Part shown: one piece after another, positions 18,355-27,343 of the stretch
Position numbering within the stretch: position 1 is the first letter of the stretch
Layout: every line of letters starts with the position of its first letter
DNA from: Arthrobacter sp. OY3WO11
Lineage (GTDB): Bacteria > Actinomycetota > Actinomycetes > Actinomycetales > Micrococcaceae
NCBI RefSeq assembly: GCF_001641125.1
Contig: NZ_LWLP01000002.1
Coordinates: forward strand, 62,001 to 126,000
Direction: 5' to 3'
Length of the DNA: 64,000 nucleotides
Notes under the pieces: model-generated
Seen by the model: the letters and a program-made list of their open reading frames with translations, nothing else
Told to the model about the DNA's origin: nothing
Databases searched by the model: none
Program-made: the position numbers and the translations under genes

Positions 18355-19572
18355 CTAAATCCGGTAGAGCAGCAGCGCTTCACCCTGTCCACCGCCACCG
18401 CAGAGGGCGACCGCCGCGCGGCCGGCCCCCCTGCGGAACAGTTCGTTGGCGGCATGAAGTACCAGGCGCGCCCCGGAAGCTCCGATGGGATGGCCCAAAG
18501 CGATGGCCCCGCCGTGGATGTTGCAGCGGTCCAAGGGAATTCCCAACTCGTTCAGCGACTGAACCGCGACGGCGCCGAAAGCCTCATTGATCTCGATGAA
18601 GTCGAGATCTTCAGCGGTCCACCCGGCCCGTGCCAGCGCCGCACGGGTGGCGTTCGAGGGCTGTGAATGCAGTGAGTTATCAGGACCAGCTACTTGGCCC
18701 GGGGCGCTGACGACGGCAAGGATCTCAAGCTGGAGTCGTTCGGCGTTGGCGCGGCTTGTGAGAACAAGGGCTGCAGCTCCATCGGAGAGGGGCGAGGCGT
18801 TTCCTGCCGTGATGCTGCCATCCGCGGCAAAGGCAGGACGTAATTGGGACAGGACCTCGACGTCCGTGCCTGCTCTTATCTGTTCGTCCCTGTCAAGAAC
18901 CAGGGACTGTCCTTTCCTGCCGTCAACAGTGAGGGGGACGATTTCGTCCTTGAACACTCCTTCGTCGGCTGCCTGAGCAGCTCGCCGATGGGACGCCGCT
19001 GCCACCTCGTCCTGTTGGCGTCTACCTATGCTGTGCACCTGGTTGCCTCGTTCAGTCAGGAGGCCCATAGAGACGCCTTCCTGTGCGTCGCTGAGGCCGT
19101 CGCTGACGAGGGAATCGATCAAATTGCCGCCGCCGTATAGCCATCCTTGGCGCGAGCCAGGCAGCAGGTGCGGACTCCGACTCATGGATTCCTGCCCGCC
19201 GGCAACTACTACTTCCGCGTCACCGGCGCGGATGAGGCGTGCAGCATCTATGACGGCGGTAAGCCCGGACAGACAGACTTTGTTTATTGTGGTCGCAGGT
19301 ACCGTCCCGCTAATTCCGGCTTTCAGTGCGGTCTGGCGGGCCGGATTCTGTCCTGAGCCTGCCTGCACAACCTGGCCGATCACCACGGCATCTACCAGGC
19401 CCGGATCGATGCCGGCCTTTTCAAGTGCTCCGCTTACTGCTGCTGCACCGAGCTCTACCGCGGTCAGTCCCGCCAACTGGCCGTTGAGCTTGCCTTGGGG
19501 GGTTCGGGCACCGCCGATAATCACTACATCCTCCGGACGGGAGGGTATTTCATGTGTTGGCTTGTTGTGCAT
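18355..19572 (-). CDS. Acetyl-CoA acetyltransferase (thiolase)
   Basis: A 405-aa thiolase. The nucleophilic Cys100 lies in TINKVCLSG, the second-site histidines in INEAFGAVAVQ and IALGHPIGASGARLV, and the C-terminal catalytic cysteine in ALCGGGGQGEALLL; all residues needed for activity are present. In this operon it would cleave 2-methylacetoacetyl-CoA to acetyl-CoA and propionyl-CoA, linking the upstream beta-oxidation steps to the methylcitrate cycle genes that follow. The specific substrate is inferred from neighbours. Confidence 0.92.
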   Translation of the reverse strand: MHNKPTHEIPSRPEDVVIIGGARTPQGKLNGQLAGLTAVELGAAAVSGALEKAGIDPGLVDAVVIGQVVQAGSGQNPARQTALKAGISGTVPATTINKVCLSGLTAVIDAARLIRAGDAEVVVAGGQESMSRSPHLLPGSRQGWLYGGGNLIDSLVSDGLSDAQEGVSMGLLTERGNQVHSIGRRQQDEVAAASHRRAAQAADEGVFKDEIVPLTVDGRKGQSLVLDRDEQIRAGTDVEVLSQLRPAFAADGSITAGNASPLSDGAAALVLTSRANAERLQLEILAVVSAPGQVAGPDNSLHSQPSNATRAALARAGWTAEDLDFIEINEAFGAVAVQSLNELGIPLDRCNIHGGAIALGHPIGASGARLVLHAANELFRRGAGRAAVALCGGGGQGEALLLYRI

Positions 19573-19607
19573 GCTTTGTCCTTTGAAATCAGTGTTGATG
19601 TGCGGGG

Positions 19608-20363
19608 CTACCGGGAGGCCATTCGCAGCGCCCCATCCATTCGGATGATTTCCCCGTTGAGATAGTCGTGTTCGATGATCGACAACGCCAGTTGAGCGAA
19701 TTCCTCGGGGCGGGCTAACCGTTTGGGGAAGGTGACGCCGGCGGCAAGTCCTTGACGGACTTCATCGCTCACAGAGGCCATCATGGGGGTTTCCACGATG
19801 CCGGGCGCAATGGCATTTACCCGTATTCCATACTGGGCAAGGTCCCTGGCCGCAGGAAGGGTGAGACCTACAATGCCGGCTTTTGACGAGGCGTAGGCGG
19901 CTTGGCCAATCTGGCCTTCGAAGGCAGCGATGGAGGCCGTGTTAATAATTACACCGCGTTGACCGTCTCCATCCGGGTCTGTGTGCGAGATGGCTTCAGC
20001 CGCGGAGGCGAGAACGTTGAAGGATCCGACGAGATTGACTTCGATGACCTTTGCGAAGAGTGAGAGGTCATGGACGCCCCTTTTCCCGAGGATTCGCATT
20101 GTCGGCAGAATGCCGGCGCAATTGATTACTGTCCGCAGGGGCTTGTCGGCCGAGGCTTTCAAAACGACGCCACGGATCTGAGCAACGTCGGTCACGTCGG
20201 CCTCGACGTACTCCACGCCGTTCACCGGCTGACTCTTTCCGATGGAGTCGCCGAGGTCGACGGCAAACACGTTTGCGCCCCGTTCGGCGAGAACCCGGGC
20301 GGTGGCTGCGCCAAGACCTGACGCGCCGCCGGTAACGATTGCTGCAGTATTGCTGAGCTCCAT
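19608..20363 (-). CDS. SDR-family 3-hydroxyacyl-CoA (3-hydroxy-2-methylbutyryl-CoA) dehydrogenase
   Basis: A 251-aa classical short-chain dehydrogenase. TGGASGLG (residues 11-18) is the NAD loop, Asp36 in FAVDLG favours NAD, and the catalytic set is Ser144, Tyr157 and Lys161 (YASSK). The overall pattern, including VINCAGILPTMRILGK and PFPKRLARPEEFAQL-type C terminus (here TFPKRLARPEEFAQLAL), resembles type 2 3-hydroxyacyl-CoA dehydrogenases (HSD17B10-like), the enzymes of isoleucine breakdown. It sits 35 bases upstream of the thiolase. Confidence 0.88.
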   Translation of the reverse strand: MELSNTAAIVTGGASGLGAATARVLAERGANVFAVDLGDSIGKSQPVNGVEYVEADVTDVAQIRGVVLKASADKPLRTVINCAGILPTMRILGKRGVHDLSLFAKVIEVNLVGSFNVLASAAEAISHTDPDGDGQRGVIINTASIAAFEGQIGQAAYASSKAGIVGLTLPAARDLAQYGIRVNAIAPGIVETPMMASVSDEVRQGLAAGVTFPKRLARPEEFAQLALSIIEHDYLNGEIIRMDGALRMASR

Positions 20364-20452
20364 ATTAATTGCTCCTCTGTGGGGCGCTTGCTTCCGGGAC
20401 GGTGCATGTGGTGATGCCGGCTGTTATTGGGGGGATGGCATGGGGCTTTGAG

Positions 20453-21667
20453 TCAAGCGAACGCCGAGATACCTGTCAGTGCCCGCCCGACCAAGAGAGT
20501 GTTGATTTCGTAGCTGCCCTCGTAGGAGTAGATGGCTTCCGCGTCAGCGAAGATTTTCGCCATCTCGAAGTCCGTGCTGATTCCATTGCCTCCCACGATT
20601 GACCTACCAAGAGCCACGGTCTTGCGCATCCGCTCTGTGCAGCTTGCTTTTGCCAGCGCAGCATGGTCCATGGTGAGAAGGCCCGACTCCGTGAGGCGTG
20701 CGAGTTGGATCATCAGGGAAAGGGACATGGTTGCGTTTCCGATCATTCGGGCCAGTTGGTCCTGAATGAGCTGGAAGGAAGCAATTGGTTTGCCGAATTG
20801 CTTGCGCTGGAGCGCATATGCCCTCGCAACATCGAATGCTGCAAACTGCTGGCCGACGGCCTGCCAGCTGACCCACACCCTTGAGTGAAGGAGGAGGGAG
20901 TTGGCGTCCCGGAACGTTCGTGTTCCTGGCAGCCAGTTGGTGAACGGGATTCTGACGTTATCCAGAGTGATGTTGGCATTCTGGATAATGCGGACAGCTG
21001 CCTTGTTCGGTATGGCTTCAGTGCGGAAACCCTCGGTGCCTTTCTCGACAATGAACCCTTTAATCTGGTCATCGGCTGTATCGCGGGCCCAGACCAGGAC
21101 GTAATCCGCGAAGGTACCGTTGCCGATCCATCTTTTGTGCCCATTCAGAATCCATTCATCTCCGCTTCGCGTTGCAGTGGTTTCCATCTGCCTGGAAATG
21201 TCGGACCCGTGCAGGGGTTCAGTAAGGGCGAAGGCTCCTACTTTCTTGAGCGACAGCAAGTCTGGAAGCATGGTCTGACGATGCTCATCGGAACCCAACT
21301 CGCGGATCGCTGTGGTGAACAGTTCGTCATGGACGCCAAAGAACGTGGACACGGAAGTATCCGCGCGTGCGAATTCCATCTGAATCAGTCCGGCCAATAG
21401 ATGCCCACGGCTATTCAGTCCGGTCAATTGCTGCTTGCCCAGTTTGGGAAGGAGCTCGAATGGGAATTCCGCTCGATTCCAAAAATCAACGGCAATGGGA
21501 CGTACTTCTTGCTGGAAAAAGTTGCGGGCCTGGGCGAGCTGGGCCTGCTCGGCTACGGTGAGGAGGCCCGAAAGGTAAAGAAGATCCGCCTCGGGGTACG
21601 GCGGCAAATTGTCCTGAGCTCCTGGCGCTGCGGACGCAGGCGGGGGCCCTTTCTGGAGCACCGGCAT
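20453..21667 (-). CDS. Acyl-CoA dehydrogenase (glutaryl-CoA-dehydrogenase-like)
   Basis: A 404-aa flavin acyl-CoA dehydrogenase. Start at 21667 (MPVLQKGPPP) with AGAGGAA upstream; a longer frame to 21937 lacks homology. It has AFALTEPLHGSDISR (acyl/FAD site), HKRWIGNG, AYALQRKQFGKPIASFQ and VGGNGISTDFEMAK. The candidate catalytic base is Glu383 in SYEGSYEI, placed as in glutaryl-CoA dehydrogenases (TYEGT), and the tail LLVGRALTGISAF also matches that subgroup. In context it could oxidise 2-methylbutyryl-CoA or isobutyryl-CoA; glutaryl-CoA itself cannot be excluded. Confidence 0.88.
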   Translation of the reverse strand: MPVLQKGPPPASAAPGAQDNLPPYPEADLLYLSGLLTVAEQAQLAQARNFFQQEVRPIAVDFWNRAEFPFELLPKLGKQQLTGLNSRGHLLAGLIQMEFARADTSVSTFFGVHDELFTTAIRELGSDEHRQTMLPDLLSLKKVGAFALTEPLHGSDISRQMETTATRSGDEWILNGHKRWIGNGTFADYVLVWARDTADDQIKGFIVEKGTEGFRTEAIPNKAAVRIIQNANITLDNVRIPFTNWLPGTRTFRDANSLLLHSRVWVSWQAVGQQFAAFDVARAYALQRKQFGKPIASFQLIQDQLARMIGNATMSLSLMIQLARLTESGLLTMDHAALAKASCTERMRKTVALGRSIVGGNGISTDFEMAKIFADAEAIYSYEGSYEINTLLVGRALTGISAFA

Positions 21668-22004
21668 GGTTCCTCTTCTCTGACGTTTGGTTTGTTGTTT
21701 GACGGTTCTGGTTCGGGCACGGCCACGGGGGAGCTTGCCTATGGACCTGAAAGTTCGATGGGATGAAGCGCTTCTAGCCCGGATCTTTGTCCCCGAGCTG
21801 GCGGCAGAGTCCTTCGCCTTGGGAGAGCCGAAGGATGCTGCCGTCGGCAACACGACTGACCCGCCGTCACACCCGTTCGGAGAGAGCGTCGATGTTTGCT
21901 GACTACAACCGACGATCCGATCGGGATGGTCAGTCATCTGCCACTAGGGAGCGGCCTTGTGATGGCGGCCGTACTCGAGACTTAGGTTGTTACCTGTGGG
22001 TGGT
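21668..22004. other. Gene-free gap inside the catabolic operon
   Basis: A 337-base interval between the E2 gene and the acyl-CoA dehydrogenase. I recognise no gene. Given the decayed E1-beta upstream, it may be the scar of a deleted gene or hold an internal promoter. Confidence 0.35.
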
Positions 22005-23330
22005 TTAGAGCAGTGCCAGACCGGGTTCCCTAAGGAGCGCGGCTGTGTCTGCCAAGAGTTGTGAGCCCTGCTGTCCATCCATGATCCGGTGGTCAAAGGA
22101 CAGTGCCAGCTGGAGGACCGATCGCGGCTCGATTCTTTCGCCTTGTTCGTCCTCTACGACCCAGGGGGTCCGACGAACTGTTCCTACCGCCAGGATCGCT
22201 GCCTCCCCTGGGTTGAGGATTGGTGTGCCGGTGTCAATTCCGAAAACGCCGATATTGGTGATCGTGACTGTGCCGTTGGTCATCGCCGCTTGTTCGGTCT
22301 TGCCGGACCTGGCTGTCGAGGCCAGGTCACCGATCGCTGTCGCTAGTTCAGCGAGACCCAGGCACTGGGCACCCTTGATGTTGGGCACGATCAGCCCTCT
22401 CGGGGTGGCCGCCGCGATGCCCAGGTTGACTTCGCGGTACTGGATAATTTCCTGCGCGGCTTCATCCCACTTCGAGTTCGCCTCGGGCGTCCGCTGAATG
22501 GCCTTCAGGAAGGCGCCTGCGACGAAGGCGAGCGGTGTGAGCTTGACGTCCGCAAACTCCCTGCGGCGGCCTATTTCGGATTTCAATGCCAGCGTCCGTG
22601 AAATGTCGACTGTAACGAATTCCGTGACGTGCGGTGCTGTAAACGCAGACTGCACCATGGCAGCCGCAGTGTGTTTCCGCACCCCCTTGATAGGAATACG
22701 GATATCGCCGCCAGCGACCGGGTTTACCTGTGCCTTCAGAGTACCAATCGGGGTGTCGCTGGAACCATTGTCGCTGGCGTGTGCCCGGAGCACGTCTTCG
22801 CGGGTGCATATGCCGCCACGCCCGGTGGGTTCGACGGCATGCAGATTGAGGCCAAGGTCTTTTGCCAGCTTTCTGACCGGCGGGCTCGCCTTTGGGCGCC
22901 CGGTTTCGGGAGGTGGCTGAACCGCTGAACTTTCCTGAACTTCGCCTGGGACCGTTCGGGAGCGACGTCGCTTACTTTGAATTTCACGTGCTCCATAGCC
23001 GACCAGGAGTTTGGGATCTTCCTCATCCGCGGTGGCTGTTGACTCTGGGGACGTCCCTGACCTGTCGGATCCGTCAGCAGGCTCAGGTGATGAAGTCGCA
23101 ATGCTGATGATTGGCCGTCCTACATCAACCGTTTCCCCTTGTTCGGCCAGCAATTCGCTGACTTCACCCGCATATGGGCAAGGAAGTTCTACCAGCGATT
23201 TTGCTGTCTCGATTTCTACGATGGCTTGGTTAACCGTGACCTGGTCGCCTTGTTTGACAAGCCAAGTGATGATTTCCGCCTCGGTGAGGCCTTCACCCAC
23301 GTCCGGCAGGGCGAATTGTTTTACGATCAT
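22005..23330 (-). CDS. bkdC: Branched-chain 2-oxoacid dehydrogenase E2 (dihydrolipoyl acyltransferase)
   Basis: A 441-aa E2 protein with one lipoyl domain (residues 1-77, lipoylated Lys44 in EIETAKSLVEL), a Ser/Pro/Glu-rich linker, a peripheral-subunit-binding domain (about 148-185, SPPVRKLAKDLGLNLHAV) and the catalytic acyltransferase core (about 205-441) ending in LSFDHRIMDG with His414. ETAKS-type lipoyl site and linker are typical of actinobacterial BkdC. It passes acyl groups from E1 to CoA. It follows the remnant of bkdB by 15 bases, so the 2-oxoacid complex cannot be complete from this locus alone; E1 and E3 must come from elsewhere if E2 functions. Confidence 0.9.
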   Translation of the reverse strand: MIVKQFALPDVGEGLTEAEIITWLVKQGDQVTVNQAIVEIETAKSLVELPCPYAGEVSELLAEQGETVDVGRPIISIATSSPEPADGSDRSGTSPESTATADEEDPKLLVGYGAREIQSKRRRSRTVPGEVQESSAVQPPPETGRPKASPPVRKLAKDLGLNLHAVEPTGRGGICTREDVLRAHASDNGSSDTPIGTLKAQVNPVAGGDIRIPIKGVRKHTAAAMVQSAFTAPHVTEFVTVDISRTLALKSEIGRRREFADVKLTPLAFVAGAFLKAIQRTPEANSKWDEAAQEIIQYREVNLGIAAATPRGLIVPNIKGAQCLGLAELATAIGDLASTARSGKTEQAAMTNGTVTITNIGVFGIDTGTPILNPGEAAILAVGTVRRTPWVVEDEQGERIEPRSVLQLALSFDHRIMDGQQGSQLLADTAALLREPGLALL

Positions 23331-23345
23331 GGTTCATCTCGTCCG

Positions 23346-23614
23346 TTAGTAGTTGAAGCTGCGGTCAACCGCATCAAGGATTCTGTCCAACCCGGGAAGC
23401 CACTCTTCTTCCAACCTGCTTGAGGGTGGGCGTGACGTACCCGGTGACTCTGATTACCGGGGCCTCCAAAGAATGGAATGCCGCGCTATGCACCAGGGAC
23501 GCGATCTCTCCTCCGATTCCTGCGCCAGGGGAGGCCCCGTGGGCACCACTAACCGCCCCGTCCGCTTCACGGAACTGATTCGCATCGGGGCCGATCACCA
23601 AAACCTCACACATG
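23346..23614 (-). pseudogene. bkdB: 2-oxoacid dehydrogenase E1-beta, C-terminal remnant
   Basis: Minus-strand frames give GAGIGGEIASLVHSAAF and LEAPVIRVTGYVTP, then, one frame over, SRLEEEWLPGLDRILDAVD ending FNY and stop at 23346. These are the last ~85 residues of a transketolase-like E1-beta subunit with a frameshift near 23425. The thiamine-diphosphate-binding N-terminal domain and the whole E1-alpha gene are missing. It lies directly before the E2 gene, in the position bkdB normally occupies. Confidence 0.8.
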
Positions 23615-23757
23615 GGTGCCTCCTTATCTGTCGGTAGTAGTGCTGATGGATCTGATATATAACCTTGAGATGTGCCTGCGGCTATGGTCAACTTATAAAC
23701 AATTAACTAAGCATCCGACGTAGATGAGGGAAAATTTGCGGGATACAGCTGGACGAA

Positions 23758-24261
23758 ATGATTAGTATCGATAGGCTCGACTCGGAGCTCCTGAAGAGGC
23801 TGGACAGCAACGCCCGTGCTGGCGTCGCAGACCTTGCCGCCCAGTTGGGCATCTCCCGCAACACGGTTCTGGCCCGACTCCAACGTTTGGAGAAGCGCGG
23901 TGTGCTCCAAAAATTCAGACCGGTTGTAGACCTAGAAGCAGCCGGCATCCCGGTGCAGGCATTCGTTGGTCTCGAACTCGATCAGCGGCAGCTGCGCAAC
24001 GTCGTCATAGCTCTCAGCCAGATCCCGGAGGTCCTTGAGGTAACGACCCAGGCGGGCAGGGAAGACCTCCTGGTAAGAGTGGCATCCGCAACACTCCAGG
24101 AGCTTCAAGCTGCCGCAGCAAGGATGGTCGATATTCCCGGTGTCAGGCACACGAATACAACCCTCACAGTGTCGACCCCCCTCCCCTATCGTGTCCAGCC
24201 GCTGCTGGACCATTTAACGAAGGATTTAGGTTGGGGACGTTCTACTCCACTCCCCGACTGA
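23758..24261 (+). CDS. Lrp/AsnC-family transcriptional regulator
   Basis: A 167-aa Lrp-type regulator: winged helix-turn-helix at residues 5-60 (LDSELLKRLDSNARAGVADLA, split by the turn before ISRNTVLARLQRL) and an effector-binding RAM domain from about 70 to 145. It is transcribed divergently from the bkd/prp operon across a 140-base region, the usual arrangement for BkdR, which senses branched-chain amino acids or oxoacids. The role as regulator of the operon is inference from position. Confidence 0.88.
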   Translation: MISIDRLDSELLKRLDSNARAGVADLAAQLGISRNTVLARLQRLEKRGVLQKFRPVVDLEAAGIPVQAFVGLELDQRQLRNVVIALSQIPEVLEVTTQAGREDLLVRVASATLQELQAAAARMVDIPGVRHTNTTLTVSTPLPYRVQPLLDHLTKDLGWGRSTPLPD

Positions 24262-24987
24262 CCCGGCTCTACCTGCCGGACCGAGGCGCGCAGATGGCGT
24301 GATTGCAGCAAAGGGTCGGCATGCCAAGAGTCCGCCGTTTTCAAGGCATTCCGCAAGCCTCCAATGCCAACGCCTGCTGAGCCGTTCGCGGCCCCCTGTC
24401 CGTATCTCTGCGGTGCCCAGTCGGGGCTTTCAGGAGTTTGATGTTTTTGGAATCTCTGCCTGCTGGAAGCCAGCATTCATGGCCGTCTGCGGGCCGGCCC
24501 TGAGCTGCCGTAAGGCAGTTCTCGTGGCCGCCGACCTATGAGGTTAAAATCTCGATTTCGACGAAATCGGAGAAGGCCGACCGCGGCGCGGACCACCTAA
24601 TAAGACCAGGTGATACAGAATCGATGTGCTCGCTACGACGACAGGGCCAGGTGGCGAGCATCGGTGTGCACTGTCTTTAGTGCTCGGGCGGCCAGGCGCC
24701 CTTGCTCTGGGGCGCCCGGCCGTCGCTGCACCGGGAGGCAGAACGAGTGCCGCCAAACTTTTTCGGGGTTGGTTTCACATCCGTCCACAGGGCTGCTAGG
24801 TATTACAGCAGGCGTGGGCGACCGAGGCAGGGCCGTTGTAACCGCGACCTGCGAACCGAACTGGTCGGCTCCCAGAGCTTCCCTCTGGATCCCCATTCCG
24901 CCCGGTTTGCCTAGAAGTTAGCTGCAATGCCGACAGGAAGTCATAGGGTCGCCCGGCGCCGGATGATCGGCGAGAAACGCCACAGAT
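24262..24987. other. 726-base stretch without a recognised gene
   Basis: Open frames on both strands show no recognisable protein. It contains two hairpins: 24551-24572 (CTCGATTTCG paired with CGAAATCGGAG, one bulge) and 24689-24722. It separates the bkd/prp operon from the oxidoreductase cluster and may be eroded coding sequence. Confidence 0.4.
24689..24722. repeat. GC-rich hairpin
   Basis: Two 13-base arms (24689-24701 and 24710-24722) pair with one mismatch around 8 bases. Function unknown; it could be a transcription stop between the convergent regulator and the DUF2520 gene. Confidence 0.35.
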
Positions 24988-25902
24988 TTATGACCAACCA
25001 CTGGCATGCTGTGGCTCGGAACCGTTGGAGGGAACGCCCACTGCCTGCCCAACCCGCTGTCTTACGTCTTCGGAGATTCGTCCGGCGGTTAGGGCAATAT
25101 CCGCTCCGGCTTGGGACATCACCCCGTACACGGGGAGGATTTCAGGCATTCGTTCCGACAGGGCGCGGATATGCTCAGCCACCGTTCCGATGTCACCGCG
25201 TACCACTGGCCCGGTAGCTCCGGCGGCGCCTCGCACGAGTGCATTTTCCAGCGCCGCCGCCACCGCCGGGCGAAGCACTTCAGATGTGTCCTTAATCGAG
25301 ATGCTGGCGAGCATGGCCGAAGACTGAACAATCAGGGTTACCAGGTGATTGCTGGCATGGGTCATCGCCGCGTGGTACATGATGCGGTCTGATTCGTCGA
25401 CCTTGAAGGGGATCCCGCCCATGTCCTGGACGAGGTTCTCTGCGGTCATCCGGTCCTCTGCAGTCACGGCAAAACGGGCACCGACTATACGGCTCAGTTC
25501 GGTGTCCCGGTCTCCGCTGAAAGCCATTGCCGGGTGCAGCGCTATCGCCGCGGCTCCCTGCTCGCTCAGGGGGCCAAGCACAATGGCCCCATATCTTCCG
25601 CTGACGTGAACGACATTGACGCCGCGCCAGTCGTTTCCCTCCGCGGCCAAGGTCTCGACGAGGCCTTGCAGAACGTCATCGGGCACGGCGAGAAGTACCA
25701 GATCGGCTCCGGCGGTAGCTTCAGCAACCGTTGACGCTGCCTCGAAATCCCCCAGTGTTTCCCGCGCCCCGTCTATGGCAGTTGGCGACGGGTCCCACAC
25801 GGAAACCACAGTGTGGCCAGCGCGAACCAACGCCGTTGCGAGAACTATGCCGACTTTGCCAGCCCCAACCAGACCGATTGAGTGCTGGTGACGACTATGC
25901 AC
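24988..25902 (-). CDS. Rossmann-like / DUF2520 oxidoreductase
   Basis: A 304-aa NAD(P)-binding protein: N-terminal Rossmann domain with IGLVGAGKVGIVLATAL (residues 9-25) and a C-terminal DUF2520-type helical domain (from about 150: MYHAAMTHASNHLVTLIVQS, ENALVRGAAGATGPVVRGD). Proteins of this architecture are related to 6-phosphogluconate/ketopantoate reductases and are commonly found beside pantothenate genes; an alternative ketopantoate reductase (PanG) with, as I recall, this architecture is known in Francisella. A panC gene occurs 6 kb downstream in this window. GTG start at 25902, overlapped by a possible small upstream frame. Substrate is not shown by sequence. Confidence 0.85.
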   Translation of the reverse strand: MHSRHQHSIGLVGAGKVGIVLATALVRAGHTVVSVWDPSPTAIDGARETLGDFEAASTVAEATAGADLVLLAVPDDVLQGLVETLAAEGNDWRGVNVVHVSGRYGAIVLGPLSEQGAAAIALHPAMAFSGDRDTELSRIVGARFAVTAEDRMTAENLVQDMGGIPFKVDESDRIMYHAAMTHASNHLVTLIVQSSAMLASISIKDTSEVLRPAVAAALENALVRGAAGATGPVVRGDIGTVAEHIRALSERMPEILPVYGVMSQAGADIALTAGRISEDVRQRVGQAVGVPSNGSEPQHASGWS

Positions 25903-26020
25903 GGGGGTTCTCTTCGGACTTGCGTGAGTTTTCCTGAAGGCGCCTGGTTATAGGGCGCATAATGCTTCGTTCGAGTTCCGGCGTCCCGTCGAGGACACCG
26001 GCGGCAGTGATCAGTGCCAC
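25895..26020 (-). CDS. Possible 41-codon upstream ORF coupled to the DUF2520 gene
   Basis: A small frame starting GTG at 26020, preceded by GAAGG at a 5-base spacing, encodes VALITAAGVLDGTPELERS and a basic tail, and ends with TAG at 25895, overlapping the GTG start of the DUF2520 gene by 8 bases. The overlap is of the kind used for translational coupling. I recognise no homologue, and the peptide could be a chance frame or the decayed end of a former gene. Confidence 0.3.
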   Translation of the reverse strand: MALITAAGVLDGTPELERSIMRPITRRLQENSRKSEENPRA

Positions 26021-26479
26021 TGTTACCTTCTTTCGTTGTTGGCGGGCGCGTTTCAGCCATCAGCCAGCTCATGGCTGTGTCAGGGAGGGTGTGATCAGGG
26101 CTTACCGTTCTCCGCCGAAACGCCATCGCTGCGATCCTCCATTCTCAGCGGTGCAGCGTCTCGGGCTAGAGCCCTAAAATGAGAAAATTGGAATACTTTG
26201 GATCCAGACGGTTCACAGGACGTACGTTCCACTGTGCCGCGACAAGCGGAACATGTCAATAGCTGCTAGAAGCGGTGTGCCACATGCAATACTGCAGAAT
26301 CAAGACATGCAAGACCGCACATCCCAGAGGTAAGGCCGGTGACTTTCCTGGCCGGGCCCGTTGTGGCGAAATGGTAGTGCGGTTGCTGGTTTACCGGGCG
26401 CCGGAGCAGTAACTGGTCTCATGCCCGGTCGGCACGCTTTTGGCTCGACTAAGGTTGTATTAACGAAAGGTTGTGGTTG
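26021..26479. other. Intergenic region between DUF2520 gene and GntR gene
   Basis: Divergent promoter region; no further gene recognised. It should contain the operator of the GntR regulator and the promoter of the DUF2520 gene, but no clear palindrome was assigned. Confidence 0.35.
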
Positions 26480-27214
26480 GTGGGCGGTTCACAGTCAATT
26501 CAGCGCGGTCGCGGTGACGGCCTCGTTGATGCTCCTGCTCGGCGCAAGGTCCCTTTGGTGGATGAAGTCACTGCGCTTCTGCGCGAGCGAATTTATTCGC
26601 AGCAGTATCCTACAGGGGCATGGCTAAAGCAGGAGGAGCTCTCCGAGGAATTGGGCGTAAGCCGTACGCCTCTGCGCGAAGCTCTGCGGCGGCTGGAACA
26701 GGAAGGACTGATCAAGTCTGACGCGCGCCGGGGAGTCAGAGTCATTTCAGGTGATGTCCAGACTTTGCTCGCGGCCTACGAGCTGCGGGCTGTGATCGAT
26801 GGCTTAGCGGCGCGATTAGCTGCGGCGAACGTCTCGGTTGCACGCCTGCGTGACCTTAGGCAAGTCATTGCTGCGCAGCGCAAGGCTGTCGAACCATGGA
26901 ACCCGCGGGGGTATTCAAAGCTCAATGTTGATTTACACGAAATGATCGCGCAAATGACCAACAACGAGTTTGTGATTGCCCAGACCTCCATTATTCGGAT
27001 GACAGCTCAGGTATTTGCCCCCGTTTCGATGATCGAGCCCAGCAGTGCACTTCGCGCAATCGATGAGCACACAGCAATTGTCGACGCGATCGAATTGGCG
27101 GATGGAGTCACGGCCGAGCGCCTCGCCAGGGACCATATCGAGAAAACGATCCATCAGCTCCGCAGCGGCGCTCCCCGGGAGTCCACAGCAGGATATTTAC
27201 GAGCGCCTGCCTAG
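26480..27214 (+). CDS. GntR/FadR-type (FCD) transcriptional regulator
   Basis: A 244-aa regulator with a GntR winged helix (LLRERIYSQQYPTGAWLKQ, then ELSEELGVSRTPLREALRRL) and a C-terminal FCD ligand domain with metal-type residues (DLHEMIAQMTNN and DEHTAIVDAIE). I prefer GTG at 26480, about 9 bases after AAAGG, over the TTG at 26471, which abuts the ribosome site. It lies between the DUF2520 oxidoreductase and the beta-decarboxylating dehydrogenase and probably controls that cluster. Confidence 0.85.
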   Translation: MGGSQSIQRGRGDGLVDAPARRKVPLVDEVTALLRERIYSQQYPTGAWLKQEELSEELGVSRTPLREALRRLEQEGLIKSDARRGVRVISGDVQTLLAAYELRAVIDGLAARLAAANVSVARLRDLRQVIAAQRKAVEPWNPRGYSKLNVDLHEMIAQMTNNEFVIAQTSIIRMTAQVFAPVSMIEPSSALRAIDEHTAIVDAIELADGVTAERLARDHIEKTIHQLRSGAPRESTAGYLRAPA

Positions 27215-27343
27215 CTGACAGCGCCCTGGGTTGCGGAGTAGTAGCCGGACTGGCCTAACGGCTAGACCTGTCGGATTGGTTCTTTTGGCCCTGTACAGCA
27301 GGCACGCCAAATCTTGACTGGGTCCCTGCTGTACACGGTGGGG

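Noticed and set aside
17347..18666. A 439-codon plus-strand open frame
   Set aside because: Antisense to prpD and the thiolase end, no recognisable domain.
26340..26470. tRNA-like GGCGAAATGGTAGTGCGG near 26364
   Set aside because: Resembles a D-arm sequence but no cloverleaf with acceptor and T arms could be drawn.
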